Of a stretch of DNA of 64,000 nucleotides, positions 31,067 through 39,695 are shown one piece after another. The position numbers were made by a program, and so were the translations under genes. The notes under the pieces are model-generated. The model was not told the origin of the DNA and ran no database searches. It saw nothing but the letters and a program-made list of their open reading frames with translations. This stretch comes from Methanocaldococcus vulcanius M7 (lineage in GTDB: Archaea > AGJL01 > Methanococci > Methanococcales > Methanocaldococcaceae): contig NC_013407.1 of the NCBI RefSeq assembly GCF_000024625.1, positions 496,001 through 560,000 of the forward strand. The letters are read 5' to 3'. Within the stretch, counting starts at the first letter, position 1. Every line of letters begins with the position of its first letter.

Positions 31067-31651
31067 TTACTTACCTCTTCTTCCATGAGCTCTTATACTT
31101 GGTCTAACCTTCTCAGCTCCTATTCCCTTGTTTCTTAATCCCCTACCTTTCTTACCAGCGGATGTTAAACCTCTGAACGCTCTGCCTCTATGTTTTCCAG
31201 TGCATAACCAGTTAAGTTGAGGATCTGCTTTAATGGCTGGGTGGTATGGATCTACCAATATAACCTCATACCACTTGTGTTTTCCATCCTCGCCTACCCA
31301 ATAACTGTTCAAGACCTCCATATTTGGATATTTTCTTGCTGCTCTCTCTTCAGCAATTCTTTGGATGGATTTACCCATTGTTATCTTATTAACTCCCAAT
31401 GTTGCTGGCTTCTTTGAGTTCTTTGGTCTTGGTTTTCTTAAACCTCCTCTTCTAACCCTTACTCTAACAACAATAATTCCCTGTTTTGGTTTATAACCCA
31501 AAGATCTTGCTCTATCCAATCTTGTTGGTCTCTCAACTCTTACAACTGCCGGTTCTCTTCTCCATTGCTGTAATCTTTCCCATAATAACTGCCTAACATA
31601 TGTTTCTTTTGGTCTCTTCCATGCTTCTCTTATATATTTATAAATTCCCAT
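31067..31651 (-). CDS. rpl15e: Ribosomal protein eL15
   Basis: 194 residues. Blocks [45 protein letters not shown] and [15 protein letters not shown] are diagnostic of eL15, which binds 23S rRNA. Very basic. GAGGGATAAG precedes the ATG. First gene of the leftward ribosomal group. Confidence 0.97.
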   Translation of the reverse strand: MGIYKYIREAWKRPKETYVRQLLWERLQQWRREPAVVRVERPTRLDRARSLGYKPKQGIIVVRVRVRRGGLRKPRPKNSKKPATLGVNKITMGKSIQRIAEERAARKYPNMEVLNSYWVGEDGKHKWYEVILVDPYHPAIKADPQLNWLCTGKHRGRAFRGLTSAGKKGRGLRNKGIGAEKVRPSIRAHGRRGK

Positions 31652-31784
31652 CTTATCCCTCTTTTTTAGGGTTCAGCATTATGCCACATCCCCTTTAATC
31701 TATTTTTGCAATATGACATATAGGGTAAATAACTACTCAATACTATTATATTAATTTAACGGTCTTTTTACAAAAACAACAAAA

Positions 31785-31800
31785 ACGAAAAGTATATATA
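31785..31800 (+). promoter_or_regulatory. BRE/TATA promoter of tRNA-Ser
   Basis: CGAAAAGTATATATA, a purine-rich BRE followed by a TATA box, ends about 32 bases before the tRNA. This is the normal archaeal position for a transcript starting just upstream of the mature 5' end. It survived provirus integration because integration was at the 3' end of the gene. Confidence 0.75.
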
Positions 31801-31832
31801 CTGCTTACATATAACTTAGTTTTGCTTTTAGA

Positions 31833-31920
31833 GCGGGGGTGGCCCAGCCTGGTACGGCGCGGGACTGCTAATCCCGTTGGGCATAGCCCAACTCGGGTTC
31901 AAATCCCGACCCCCGCGCCA
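31833..31920 (+). tRNA. tRNA-Ser (anticodon GCT), host of provirus integration
   Basis: GCGGGGG at the 5' end pairs with CCCCCGC near the 3' end. The anticodon loop CTGCTAA carries GCT. A long variable arm (TTGGGCATAGCCCAA) marks a class II serine tRNA. T arm CGGGTTCAAATCCCG. CCA is encoded at 31918-31920. Decodes AGC/AGU. The last 54 bases before CCA are repeated at 61973-62026, so the present 3' part was supplied by the provirus and the gene remains complete. Confidence 0.97.
31864..31917 (+). repeat. attL core (54-base direct repeat, copy 1)
   Basis: Bases from the anticodon loop to the discriminator of tRNA-Ser, identical over 54 bases to 61973-62026 and in the same orientation. The distance between copies is 30,109 bases. 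With an intact integrase gene ending 158 bases before the second copy, this is a standard tRNA-targeting attachment site. Confidence 0.95.
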
Positions 31921-31953
31921 TTAAAATAAAAACCAAATAGAGCTTTTTTAATA

Positions 31954-32044
31954 TAGTCCGATAGGAATTTGAAGCTATTTTATATCAAAGCTCAATGGAG
32001 AAGTTAAAGGACTATTTTAAGTTTGGTGCTACACTATCGGACTA
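31954..32044. repeat. Inverted repeat pair just inside attL
   Basis: TAGTCCGATAG at 31954-31964 and its exact reverse complement at 32034-32044, 69 bases apart. The flanking bases also partly match. The segment between has no gene. It could be an integrase or excisionase arm site, a long-range RNA stem after the tRNA, or the ends of a small element. Confidence 0.6.
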
Positions 32045-32108
32045 AAATTTGATACGGTAATATATTAATTAATTTGAAGATAAAAATATAAGTGTAGATA
32101 AAAAATAA

Positions 32109-32447
32109 TTAATCAATCTCAGCCAGCCTTTTAATGTCCAAAGGATCCTCAACAACTACTAAATGATACACGTAAAAGCTTAAAACTTGAACTAAAAAAG
32201 TATATTCCGCCCCGTTAATTTCATTCTCCTCAAAGCAACTATCATACAACTCATCCAATACACTTTGATAATCTAAAACACCATTTTCATCGGTGTGTTC
32301 CCCTATTTTTTTATCTAATGCTTTTAACAGTGCTTTTTTTCTATGTTTTGGAATAACGTTTTCTGGATAATCAACATAGGGTTTTAGTAGTTCAATCATC
32401 TCTTTTTTTGGGTTTTCTGTTGCTTTATTTTTACCGAATATTGGCAT
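32109..32447 (-). CDS. Viral protein of unknown function (116-residue frame, 112 used)
   Basis: 112 residues from ATG 32447 with GGTGGTTAAA upstream. It begins MPIFGKNKATENPKKEMIE and is helical and acidic toward the end, with no membrane segment. The first residues resemble MALFGKKDT at the start of the virion gene at 49440. The gene begins right after the stop of the 89-residue membrane-protein frame, so the two are probably translated together. Function unknown. Confidence 0.6.
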   Translation of the reverse strand: MPIFGKNKATENPKKEMIELLKPYVDYPENVIPKHRKKALLKALDKKIGEHTDENGVLDYQSVLDELYDSCFEENEINGAEYTFLVQVLSFYVYHLVVVEDPLDIKRLAEID

Positions 32448-32448
32448 T

Positions 32449-32718
32449 TTAACCACCAAGTAATATTTCTATTAGTAGTTTTAAGATTGGGATTAAGCCT
32501 TCTGAGATTCCGAGGTAACTACAACCAATGGCAATGGCATATTTAAGAGCTTCCAAAATCAAGATTTTCATCAATAGTTTCTTTTTGTCTTGTCTGGATG
32601 TTTTTTGATATTCTTTGACTAATCGGAAGAACTGTTTTAACTCTCTTATGATTATCGAAAGTATCTTTTTTGAATAGTTTAATATTGCCCAAACTAATGC
32701 CATGAAAAAGTTGTTCAT
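32449..32718 (-). CDS. Small membrane protein, possible holin-like product
   Basis: 89 residues: hydrophobic N-terminus MNNFFMALVWAILNYSKKILSIII, a basic middle (KTSRQDKKKLLMK), and a hydrophobic C-terminal half (LEALKYAIAIGCSYLG, LIPILKLLIEILLGG). No ribosome-binding site precedes ATG 32718 or ATG 32703. It overlaps the gene at 32543-32845 by 176 bases in the +1 frame, so it may be made by frameshifting from that gene. Size and topology fit a holin, but there is no sequence proof. Confidence 0.5.
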   Translation of the reverse strand: MNNFFMALVWAILNYSKKILSIIIRELKQFFRLVKEYQKTSRQDKKKLLMKILILEALKYAIAIGCSYLGISEGLIPILKLLIEILLGG

Positions 32719-32845
32719 GGAAGAGTAGTAGTATCAGTAAGAACACTGGGATGCAGATGACTGCTGCTCTATATTCATGGACCAGGAGTAAGATGATTTC
32801 TACCATTAGGACTGTTGCGAGGTATTGTTTTTGAGAATCATTCAT
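32543..32845 (-). CDS. Small membrane protein upstream of, and overlapping, the 89-residue frame
   Basis: 100 residues from ATG 32845, which has a perfect GGAGGTGA upstream; the longer frame to 32974 is not needed. Residues 9-42 form one or two hydrophobic helices (LATVLMVEIILLLV, AVICIPVFLLILLLF). The second half is polar and looks less protein-like, while the +1 frame there encodes a well-formed membrane protein. A shift at TTT-C (about 32704-32707) would fuse them into one protein of about 130 residues. Confidence 0.55.
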   Translation of the reverse strand: MNDSQKQYLATVLMVEIILLLVHEYRAAVICIPVFLLILLLFHEQLFHGISLGNIKLFKKDTFDNHKRVKTVLPISQRISKNIQTRQKETIDENLDFGSS

Positions 32846-32871
32846 ACTTTCACCTCCACATAGGGCTGGGA

Positions 32872-32895
32872 CATTAGAATTTTTAAATTCTAATG
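32872..32895. promoter_or_regulatory. Palindromic operator/promoter of the rightward late unit, copy 1
   Basis: A perfect palindrome with 11-base arms (CATTAGAATTT and AAATTCTAATG) around TT. Its 18-base core TTAGAATTTTTAAATTCT recurs at 49509-49526, before the leftward late unit. It lies in the 93-base gap between a leftward membrane-protein gene and terS; its centre could serve as a TATA box in both directions. Confidence 0.65.
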
Positions 32896-32899
32896 CTGA

Positions 32900-32928
32900 G
32901 GTTGATGGTGGTTGATGAATGGTTGATG
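32900..32928 (+). repeat. Three GGTTGATG repeats before terS
   Basis: GGTTGATG occurs at 32900-32907, 32910-32917 and 32921-32928, spaced 10 and 11 bases apart, that is on one face of the helix. They lie between the palindrome and the terS ribosome-binding site. They may bind a regulator or the terminase small subunit (a pac or cos site often lies near terS). Confidence 0.5.
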
Positions 32929-32938
32929 AGGTGTTGAG

Positions 32939-33379
32939 ATGAGTAACAATCAAAAAATTACCCCAGAGATGCATGATGACATAATCCTATGGAGGTCTCA
33001 AGGGTATTCGTGGAATCAAATTGCGAAAAAAATACATGAGGAATATGAAGTTGAAATTACAGCCCAGGCCGTTCATAAGTATTACAAAAAGCATCTTGAA
33101 AAAACTGCTCAGTTAAGATTACAAGAGATTTATGAGAAACATAAAGGCAAGGGGAGCGTTGAGCAAGAGTTGCTTGAAGACATTGGCACATTAAATTTTG
33201 CAATAAAAAAGGCGAAATCAGCATTAAATAGTGATGAAGTTAGCAAAAATCCTTACAAACTAAAAGCAGCTATCGAAGCGTTATGTTGTGCAATGAAGAC
33301 AAAATACAATATTTTAGGAGACTTCAGAAAAGAGGAGGATGAGGACCCATTACTTAAAGCCCTTACTGGTGAAGAGTAA
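32939..33379 (+). CDS. Terminase small subunit
   Basis: 146 residues. An N-terminal HTH (about 10-50: PEMHDDIILWRSQGYSWNQIAKKIHEEY with ITAQAVHKYYKKHL) is followed by helices, as in many TerS proteins, which bind viral DNA and start packaging. ATG follows GAGGTGTTGAG. The stop overlaps terL (TAATG). Assignment rests on the HTH, the size and the position directly before terL. Confidence 0.8.
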   Translation: MSNNQKITPEMHDDIILWRSQGYSWNQIAKKIHEEYEVEITAQAVHKYYKKHLEKTAQLRLQEIYEKHKGKGSVEQELLEDIGTLNFAIKKAKSALNSDEVSKNPYKLKAAIEALCCAMKTKYNILGDFRKEEDEDPLLKALTGEE

Positions 33380-34698
33380 TGGCTATGTCTAAAATGAAAC
33401 TTAAAGAACTTCGCAAAAAATTAAGAACTGATTTTGAATTTTTTGTTAAAACTGTATTAGGTGCTGAATTACACAAAGCTCAGAAAGAAATAGTAAAAGC
33501 ATTCTTTTCAGGCAAATATAAAACGATAATTGTAGCGGCAGGTAGGAGGTTCGGTAAATCAAAACTTATGTGCTTTCTTTTGATATTTCTGAGTTGCACT
33601 CAAAAGGATAAGAAATTTGCCGTTATTGCCCCATACTATGCAAATGCGAGGATAATCTTTAAAGAACTTAGAACATACATTGAGAAAAATAAAACACTGC
33701 AAAAACTCGTTAAGAGAATTACAGAATCTCCTTACATGGTTATTGAATTCAAAACTGGATGTATAATAGATTTTAGAAGTGCTGATAACCCTACGTCTAT
33801 TAGAGGAGAGAGTTATCATCTTGTTATCCTTGATGAGGCTGCATTCATCAAAGATGATGTTGTGAAATATGTAATTAAACCATTGTTGATAGATTATGAC
33901 GCACCTTTAATTGAAATCTCTACTCCAAATGGGCATAATCATTTTTATGAGTCATTTTTGATGGGAGAAAATAGACAAAATAGACACATTTCATTTAGAT
34001 TCCCAACGTGGTCAAATCCATTCTTACCTAAAAGTGTAATTGAAGAGATAAAGCGAGAATTTGGAGAAGATTCCTTAGTTTGGAAACAGGAGTTTTGTGC
34101 AGAGTTTATTGATGACCAGGATGCTGTGTTCAAGTGGGAGTATATCCAGCAATGCATTGATTCCAATATCGAATTGCTAACTGTCGGGGAGAAGGGGCAT
34201 AGATATGTTATGGGAGTTGATTTGGCTAAATATCAGGATTATACGGTTATTATAATATTGGATGTTTCTGAAAATCCGTATAAACTCGTGTATTTTGAAA
34301 GATTTAAGGATAAACCATATTCCTATGTTGTTGAGAGAATAAAAGAACTTTATATAAAATTTAAGCCCGTAGTTTGCGTTGATAGCACTGGGGTAGGAGA
34401 CCCTGTTGTAGAGCAACTTGAAGACTGCAATCCAATTCCGTTTAAATTTACGAATCAGTCTAAAATGCAACTAATAACTAAACTTCAAACAGCGTTGGAG
34501 AGAAAAGAGGTAATATTCCCATATATTGACACTCTTATTACGGAATTGAAGTATTTTAGGTATGTAAAAAAGAAAACTACGATTTCTTTTGAAGCTAAAC
34601 CTGGAATGCACGATGATTGTGTATGTTCTCTTGCATTAGCTGTATATGCTGCTGATAAGGCAACGAATAACATAATCGTTGATTACTTCAGCTATTGA
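33379..34698 (+). CDS. Terminase large subunit (TerL)
   Basis: 439 residues. ATPase: Walker A-like AAGRRFGKS at 53-61, Walker B HLVILDEAA at 147-155, coupling STPNG at 181-185. RNase H-like nuclease: D281 in VMGVDLAKYQD, D335 in CVDSTGVGD, and D412-D413 in HDDCVCSLALA. It pumps DNA into proheads and cuts concatemers. All motifs are intact, so packaging should work. Couples with terS by a four-base overlap. Confidence 0.95.
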   Translation: MAMSKMKLKELRKKLRTDFEFFVKTVLGAELHKAQKEIVKAFFSGKYKTIIVAAGRRFGKSKLMCFLLIFLSCTQKDKKFAVIAPYYANARIIFKELRTYIEKNKTLQKLVKRITESPYMVIEFKTGCIIDFRSADNPTSIRGESYHLVILDEAAFIKDDVVKYVIKPLLIDYDAPLIEISTPNGHNHFYESFLMGENRQNRHISFRFPTWSNPFLPKSVIEEIKREFGEDSLVWKQEFCAEFIDDQDAVFKWEYIQQCIDSNIELLTVGEKGHRYVMGVDLAKYQDYTVIIILDVSENPYKLVYFERFKDKPYSYVVERIKELYIKFKPVVCVDSTGVGDPVVEQLEDCNPIPFKFTNQSKMQLITKLQTALERKEVIFPYIDTLITELKYFRYVKKKTTISFEAKPGMHDDCVCSLALAVYAADKATNNIIVDYFSY

Positions 34699-34708
34699 GG
34701 TGGTTTAA

Positions 34709-36712
34709 ATGTCAGAATCCGAAGGAAAGATTGTTGTTGATTATTTCGGTGAATCTCCAGCTACTAAAACCACAGAGGTGGGAGTTAGTGATAGGACTCC
34801 AGCCGATATAGAACTTGGAGAGTTTTCAACAATCCAGATGATTGATATAACAGATGAAGCAAACTTAGAAGGGGCTTTCCTCATTGATGAGAAAGTTAAT
34901 TTGGCATTGCATTCATTGATTTATGACATAATTTCAAATTGGACATTAAAAGGCGATGAAAAGCAAATTGAAGAAGTTAAAAAGTGGCTATATGAGACGG
35001 GTATAATCTTTTCAAAAAATGCCACTGCTACGATTATCGAAATGCTTAGGGATTACTTTATTTATGGAAAGGCGATTTACCAGATTGTTTGGGAAAATGG
35101 AAAAATTGTAAGATTGCATAGGTTAGACCCAAAGGCTACTAAAATAATTAGGAATCCCTTCGGAGATGATAGGATTATTATTCATGATGCTACAATTGAT
35201 GGACAGATAAGAAAAATCGGATTTATTGATTTGGAAAGGAAAGAAGAGGTTTTAAATTTATTTACGGTTAAAAGTGAAATGGTTCAGGTTTGGTTAGACA
35301 TCAATGACATAATTCTGCTTGAAGGAACTTCATTAATGGCAAGGTGTGTTAATGCGGTTTATCAAAAGCAGAAGTTGTTAAATGAGATTTGTGCGTATGT
35401 GAACGAGCATCAAGCCATCCCTCCGGTCCAAATTAAAATTGGGCAGATACTAAGCGATGGCAGAGGCATTGGACTTCCAGATGGAACTAACATTACAGTT
35501 GAGAAGTTTAAAGAAATGCTGAAGAATTATGCCAATGACATCACAAAACTAAAATACAAAGGAGCTGTAGCGACACCTTGTTATGTCGATTATAATCAGA
35601 TTGACATGAAAATCAATTGGGAATACATTAAATTCATTTTAGACAAGTATGATGAGATTATTTTCAATGCATTTTATAGCTCAGAAGGATTATGGAAATC
35701 TGGAGTGGCAGATTATAGAAGGAAGGATATGAGAAGGGAAAGGCTGAAGCTAATAAGGTCTATGCAGGCGAAGATTAAGGAATTGATTAATGAGTTAATT
35801 AGAATGAACTTTGGAGACATTGATGTTGAATTTACTTTTATAACAGATGACACTGAAGAGCTTTTAGAGAAATCAGAGTATTACAAAAATGTAGCAGATA
35901 CAATTAAATCCTTAGCAGATATTGGAGCTTCAGAAGATACACTAAAAAGAATTGCTCAGGAGTTTGGCATTGAGTTGGATTTGGCATTGCAGAAGGGACA
36001 GGCTGAAATGTTTGCAGAAATGTTTGCAGAGATTGATAAAGAAACAATTGAAGCGATAGCACAAACATTAGTTGATAAAATTATGGAAAAGATAGAAAAT
36101 GCTACACTTGAAGTTAAAGATAAGGCCATGGAAATCATTCAGGAAAATAAAGGAAAGATAACAGCAACAGCTTATAGAAAAATTAGAGCTTTAATAAATA
36201 AAGAATTTCAGGGATTGGATTTTTCAGGAGAAATCCAGCAGGCTTTAAGTGATATTGTTAGAGTAACAGGATTAGAAATTGATATTGATAAAGGAGTCAT
36301 ACAGTTTGTTAAAAATTATACCTTCGACCTGTGCAAAAAATTAACAGAGAATCAGAAGGCGAGATTAAGACATATTTTGTTAGAAGAACTTAGCACAACT
36401 GAAGATACAAACATAACGCAAAAAATCATGGACACATTAAAAACAACAAGACATGAGGCAGAAAGAATAGCAAGGACTGAGCTTAGTAGGGCCTATGAAT
36501 GGTCAAGATATGAATATTATAAAAAGTATGCTGAGAAAAATAAGGTTAAAGTCATGGTAAGATGGTATACGAGAAAGGATGGCAAGGTATGTCCAAAATG
36601 TAGAGTTTTGGAGGGGAAAGAATGGGAGATTGATAAAGTTCCAGTTAAACCACCGTTGCATCCAAACTGCAGATGTAGCTTAGGATATAAAATTGTGGAT
36701 GTGAAAAAATGA
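34709..36712 (+). CDS. Portal protein fused to MuF-type head morphogenesis domain
   Basis: 667 residues. Residues about 40-400 are a portal-like region (AFLIDEKVNLALHSLIYDIIS, RLHRLDPKATKIIRNP, GTSLMARCVNAVYQKQKLLNE, FILDKYDEIIFNAFYSSEGLW), placed right after terL. Residues about 560-665 are a MuF domain: ARTELSRAYEWSRYEYYKKY, then CPKCRVLEGKEW and PPLHPNCRCSLGY. MuF proteins sit with the portal inside the prohead; fusion in one chain occurs in some phages. GAGGTGGTTTAA precedes the ATG. Confidence 0.85.
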   Translation: MSESEGKIVVDYFGESPATKTTEVGVSDRTPADIELGEFSTIQMIDITDEANLEGAFLIDEKVNLALHSLIYDIISNWTLKGDEKQIEEVKKWLYETGIIFSKNATATIIEMLRDYFIYGKAIYQIVWENGKIVRLHRLDPKATKIIRNPFGDDRIIIHDATIDGQIRKIGFIDLERKEEVLNLFTVKSEMVQVWLDINDIILLEGTSLMARCVNAVYQKQKLLNEICAYVNEHQAIPPVQIKIGQILSDGRGIGLPDGTNITVEKFKEMLKNYANDITKLKYKGAVATPCYVDYNQIDMKINWEYIKFILDKYDEIIFNAFYSSEGLWKSGVADYRRKDMRRERLKLIRSMQAKIKELINELIRMNFGDIDVEFTFITDDTEELLEKSEYYKNVADTIKSLADIGASEDTLKRIAQEFGIELDLALQKGQAEMFAEMFAEIDKETIEAIAQTLVDKIMEKIENATLEVKDKAMEIIQENKGKITATAYRKIRALINKEFQGLDFSGEIQQALSDIVRVTGLEIDIDKGVIQFVKNYTFDLCKKLTENQKARLRHILLEELSTTEDTNITQKIMDTLKTTRHEAERIARTELSRAYEWSRYEYYKKYAEKNKVKVMVRWYTRKDGKVCPKCRVLEGKEWEIDKVPVKPPLHPNCRCSLGYKIVDVKK

Positions 36713-37158
36713 AGTTTATGGACATAACAGTTAAAGTGGATAAATCTCTGCTGACAATAGCTGAAGAATTAGAAGACAACCTTAAGGATGCCATTAAGCA
36801 GGCGACATTGGAAGTTAAAGAGGAAGTTTTGGACAATATCAGAAGAGGATATGTGAAATTGAATTATCCCCCAATATCTGAAAGTTATAGAAAACAGTTA
36901 GAAAGAAAAGGGCTTCTACCTCATGAGGGGCTAATTTCACCGAGAGAAGATAAAAAGAAATTGGAAAAGTCAATAAGCCATTCATTTAGAAGGGGAGGGT
37001 TAGAAGGTGTTATAAAAACTTCAAGACCTTACGCAATCTTTGTAGAACAGGGGACAAAGAAAATGCCTGCTCGTCCATTTTTCCAGCCAGCACTAAAGGC
37101 AAAAAAAGAGCGTGTTGAAGAGTTAATAAAAAAAGCAATTGAAGATGCGTTAGATTAG
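36709..37158 (+). CDS. HK97 gp10-like head-tail completion protein
   Basis: 149 residues. Has the gp10-like pattern: a helical N-terminus, then ISHSFRRGGLEGVIKTSRPYAIFVEQGTKKMPARPFFQPAL, where YA.FVE.GT and RPF..PAL are characteristic. Such proteins complete the head-tail or tail end. The ATG overlaps the portal-MuF stop (ATGA). The stop codon overlaps that of the leftward baseplate gene, so the two late units meet here without a gap. Confidence 0.82.
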   Translation: MKFMDITVKVDKSLLTIAEELEDNLKDAIKQATLEVKEEVLDNIRRGYVKLNYPPISESYRKQLERKGLLPHEGLISPREDKKKLEKSISHSFRRGGLEGVIKTSRPYAIFVEQGTKKMPARPFFQPALKAKKERVEELIKKAIEDALD

Positions 37159-39098
37159 CCTTTAATACTTTCTAAAATATCAATTAACAGCTCTTTTTCA
37201 TATTCTAAACCTAACTTAACCCTTTTATCATTTGGTTTTATGCTAAACTCAACATAATTAACTCTTTTTTGAATAATGTTCCAAAACTTATCATTAGTAA
37301 ATACTATATCGCCTATTTTTGGTGGGATTAAATCTAAATAAGTTTCAATCTCCCAAACAGGCCTTGGATTTGCATATTGGGCGAGATAATCTCTACCTAT
37401 TTGTTCAGCTTCTTCAACCGTTTGGAGGGAAGGGATGTAAAGTGTTTCCATCAGTCTTTTTCCATATTTGGCGATAGATTGTTCATCAACGACGATAACA
37501 GTTATCGGCTCTAAGGATTCTGCAATATCGAAGTAAGTACTGTCAGTATAGTAATTATACGTTATTTCTACGATATCTGATGCATTCATCGAATCTAAAA
37601 TGTTTAAATAGCAATCCCCATAAGCGTCGTTAGTTATTGTGTAGTTTGTCGTCTCTGTTCCGTTAATTTTCACACTAATTGGTTCAATCAGTTTATATTT
37701 TAACTTAAAAGATGAATTTACACCATCATAAACGAATTGTTCTGTTTGTGGCGTTCTATCGTTAATATTGCTCTTATAGTTGTCTTTTGTTGCTTTTACA
37801 ACTAAATCATATCTCCCAACAGGTAGGTTACTTATATCCATATATGCCGTGTATTCCCCATTTCCATTGTCAGTGTAGGAATTTCCAAAGTTGTCTGTTA
37901 TCGTGCATCCTGAAACTCTATTTCCAGCTTTATCTTCAACGATTACTGTAATTTTAGCTGGCTCTGTTGATGCATATAGATATTTGTCTTTATCTGTAAG
38001 AACTGAAGCTTTTAAAACATAATTTCCCCATTCTGAAACTCTTAAACTAACGGTTGTTGATGCTGGCTCATATCCACTTTTTTGTGCAGTTATTTCAACT
38101 TCTACGGTATCATCTACTTGAGGGAGGGGATAAGTTATTTGATATTGCCCGTTTCCTAAACTTGTAGCTACAGGGCTAATAAGACAGCCATCAACTGGTA
38201 TTTGATTGTTATCTATGACTTTGATATTTATTATGGCATTTCCATCAACTCGCCAGCTGTATTCTTCTTTATCTGTTTCCACTTCAGCAATTTGAAGAGA
38301 TGGAGTTGTTGTAAAGTCGAAATTATTCAAATCATTATTATCATCTGGAATATCTGGTAAGTTAGGGTCCAATGGTGGGCTTGAATCTGGAGCATCATCA
38401 TTCAAGTCAGGGTAATCACGTGCAGAAGGGACATCTGAAGGTATTTCAACATCTACAAAGCGAATGAAAGTTAATTGTCCGAGAGAATATTTAATCATGA
38501 CTTTATAACTTCCTGGTTCGTCATAAGTGTGTGAGTGTGCAACAAAAATTCCAGCTGTTGTATTGTCAATTACCGCATAACACCATCTTTTATCACTGAT
38601 TAGATTTCCATTTGAATCTCTATATAGATTAGCTGTTTCTATCGTTCCATCTCCCCAATCAACTGTAACGGTTCCCGAACTAAAGACATCAGGGCTTGGA
38701 ACAGTATAAGTGTGTGATAATTCTGCCTCTGCAACATTATCTCCAATGTGCACTGTTGGAAAAGTTATTTCAGTTGAATTAGCGATATCTACTGCTGAAA
38801 CATCAACATGTTTGTCTTCATAGTCAATATCCCAATAAATTGCATAAACTTCACAAAGATATCCATTGTCACCTACAAGACACTCAAATGTCAAACTCCC
38901 GTTATTTGGAACTCTAACATCTACTTTATTTCCATTAACGTCTATGTATCTTAGACCTACACCGTTTCCTCCATCCGCACCAGTGTCATCTGCTTCGTAG
39001 TTTGTAACTGTAACAGTCCAAATAGAGCCTTTTGAGAATACTGCCAACCCTACGAAATCATTTAAAAAAACTGTTTTTCCGAGTTTTGAAATATCCAT
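37155..39098 (-). CDS. Tail/baseplate adhesin with PKD and Ig-like domains
   Basis: 647 residues. Residues about 130-220 include a PKD-type unit (GTVTVDWGDGTIETANL ... HTYDEPGSYKVMIKYS). A Pro/Asp-rich linker lies near 227-265. Two Ig-like units follow (about 270-360 and 365-450). A C-terminal baseplate-hub-like segment (about 535-647) has SIAKYGKRLMETLYIPSLQTVEEAEQIGRDYLAQYANP and IPPKIGDIV, common in phage tail-tip proteins. It probably combines the hub C-terminus with surface-binding domains. Last gene of the leftward late unit. Confidence 0.75.
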   Translation of the reverse strand: MDISKLGKTVFLNDFVGLAVFSKGSIWTVTVTNYEADDTGADGGNGVGLRYIDVNGNKVDVRVPNNGSLTFECLVGDNGYLCEVYAIYWDIDYEDKHVDVSAVDIANSTEITFPTVHIGDNVAEAELSHTYTVPSPDVFSSGTVTVDWGDGTIETANLYRDSNGNLISDKRWCYAVIDNTTAGIFVAHSHTYDEPGSYKVMIKYSLGQLTFIRFVDVEIPSDVPSARDYPDLNDDAPDSSPPLDPNLPDIPDDNNDLNNFDFTTTPSLQIAEVETDKEEYSWRVDGNAIINIKVIDNNQIPVDGCLISPVATSLGNGQYQITYPLPQVDDTVEVEITAQKSGYEPASTTVSLRVSEWGNYVLKASVLTDKDKYLYASTEPAKITVIVEDKAGNRVSGCTITDNFGNSYTDNGNGEYTAYMDISNLPVGRYDLVVKATKDNYKSNINDRTPQTEQFVYDGVNSSFKLKYKLIEPISVKINGTETTNYTITNDAYGDCYLNILDSMNASDIVEITYNYYTDSTYFDIAESLEPITVIVVDEQSIAKYGKRLMETLYIPSLQTVEEAEQIGRDYLAQYANPRPVWEIETYLDLIPPKIGDIVFTNDKFWNIIQKRVNYVEFSIKPNDKRVKLGLEYEKELLIDILESIKG

Positions 39099-39107
39099 AC
39101 TAACACC

Positions 39108-39695
39108 TTATCTTTGATTTGTAACTTTAACAACATTTACAATTTTATCATTAATTGTCTGTATCATTCTGCATCTTCTATTCCAGCTGAAAATTAAATG
39201 CGTCATAACATCATCGTAGCTCGTTGCTAAATCCCTTAATTCGTTAGTTTGGGAATCGTAGTAAAAACTCGTTTTAGCAAAGTGAAAGGCATCTTTTAAA
39301 AGCTGGTATTTGTTAGTTTCATTCTCATATCTGAGATTTACCTTTGCATCAACTGAAACTGCGTTTATTATGTTAATTTCATCACACAATTGATTTAGTA
39401 AATCCTGTAAATAACCAGAATAGCCCCCAATAAAAGCTATGTTTTTTAACTTAATCAGAGGGTCATAAGCGGTAAATTTTGAAACTCTACTGTTTGCTGT
39501 GCTTTCATGTTCCAACTGCACAATGTAGCCTCTAAAAAGTGTAAATTGTCCTTCTACAATTTCTACAAAATCAAAATATCCAACTGCATCGTTAAAAGGT
39601 GTGGTTATGGAAGCAGATGAGATTTTATTCATATATTGCTTAATGCTAATGTCAGTAAATTCCGTTTTCTTGCCGTTAATGTAAAGCTCAGTCAT
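39108..39695 (-). CDS. Baseplate hub-like protein
   Basis: 195 residues. TELYINGKKTEFTDISIKQYMNKISSASITTPF and FDFVEIVEGQFTLFRGYIVQLEHES resemble the N-terminal domains of tail hub proteins (gp27/gpD-like), and LLKDAFHFAKTSFYYDSQTNELRDL continues the pattern. The usual C-terminal hub segment is on the next gene (37155), nine bases downstream, so the hub may be split into two chains. Assignment is by pattern and position. Confidence 0.6.
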   Translation of the reverse strand: MTELYINGKKTEFTDISIKQYMNKISSASITTPFNDAVGYFDFVEIVEGQFTLFRGYIVQLEHESTANSRVSKFTAYDPLIKLKNIAFIGGYSGYLQDLLNQLCDEINIINAVSVDAKVNLRYENETNKYQLLKDAFHFAKTSFYYDSQTNELRDLATSYDDVMTHLIFSWNRRCRMIQTINDKIVNVVKVTNQR

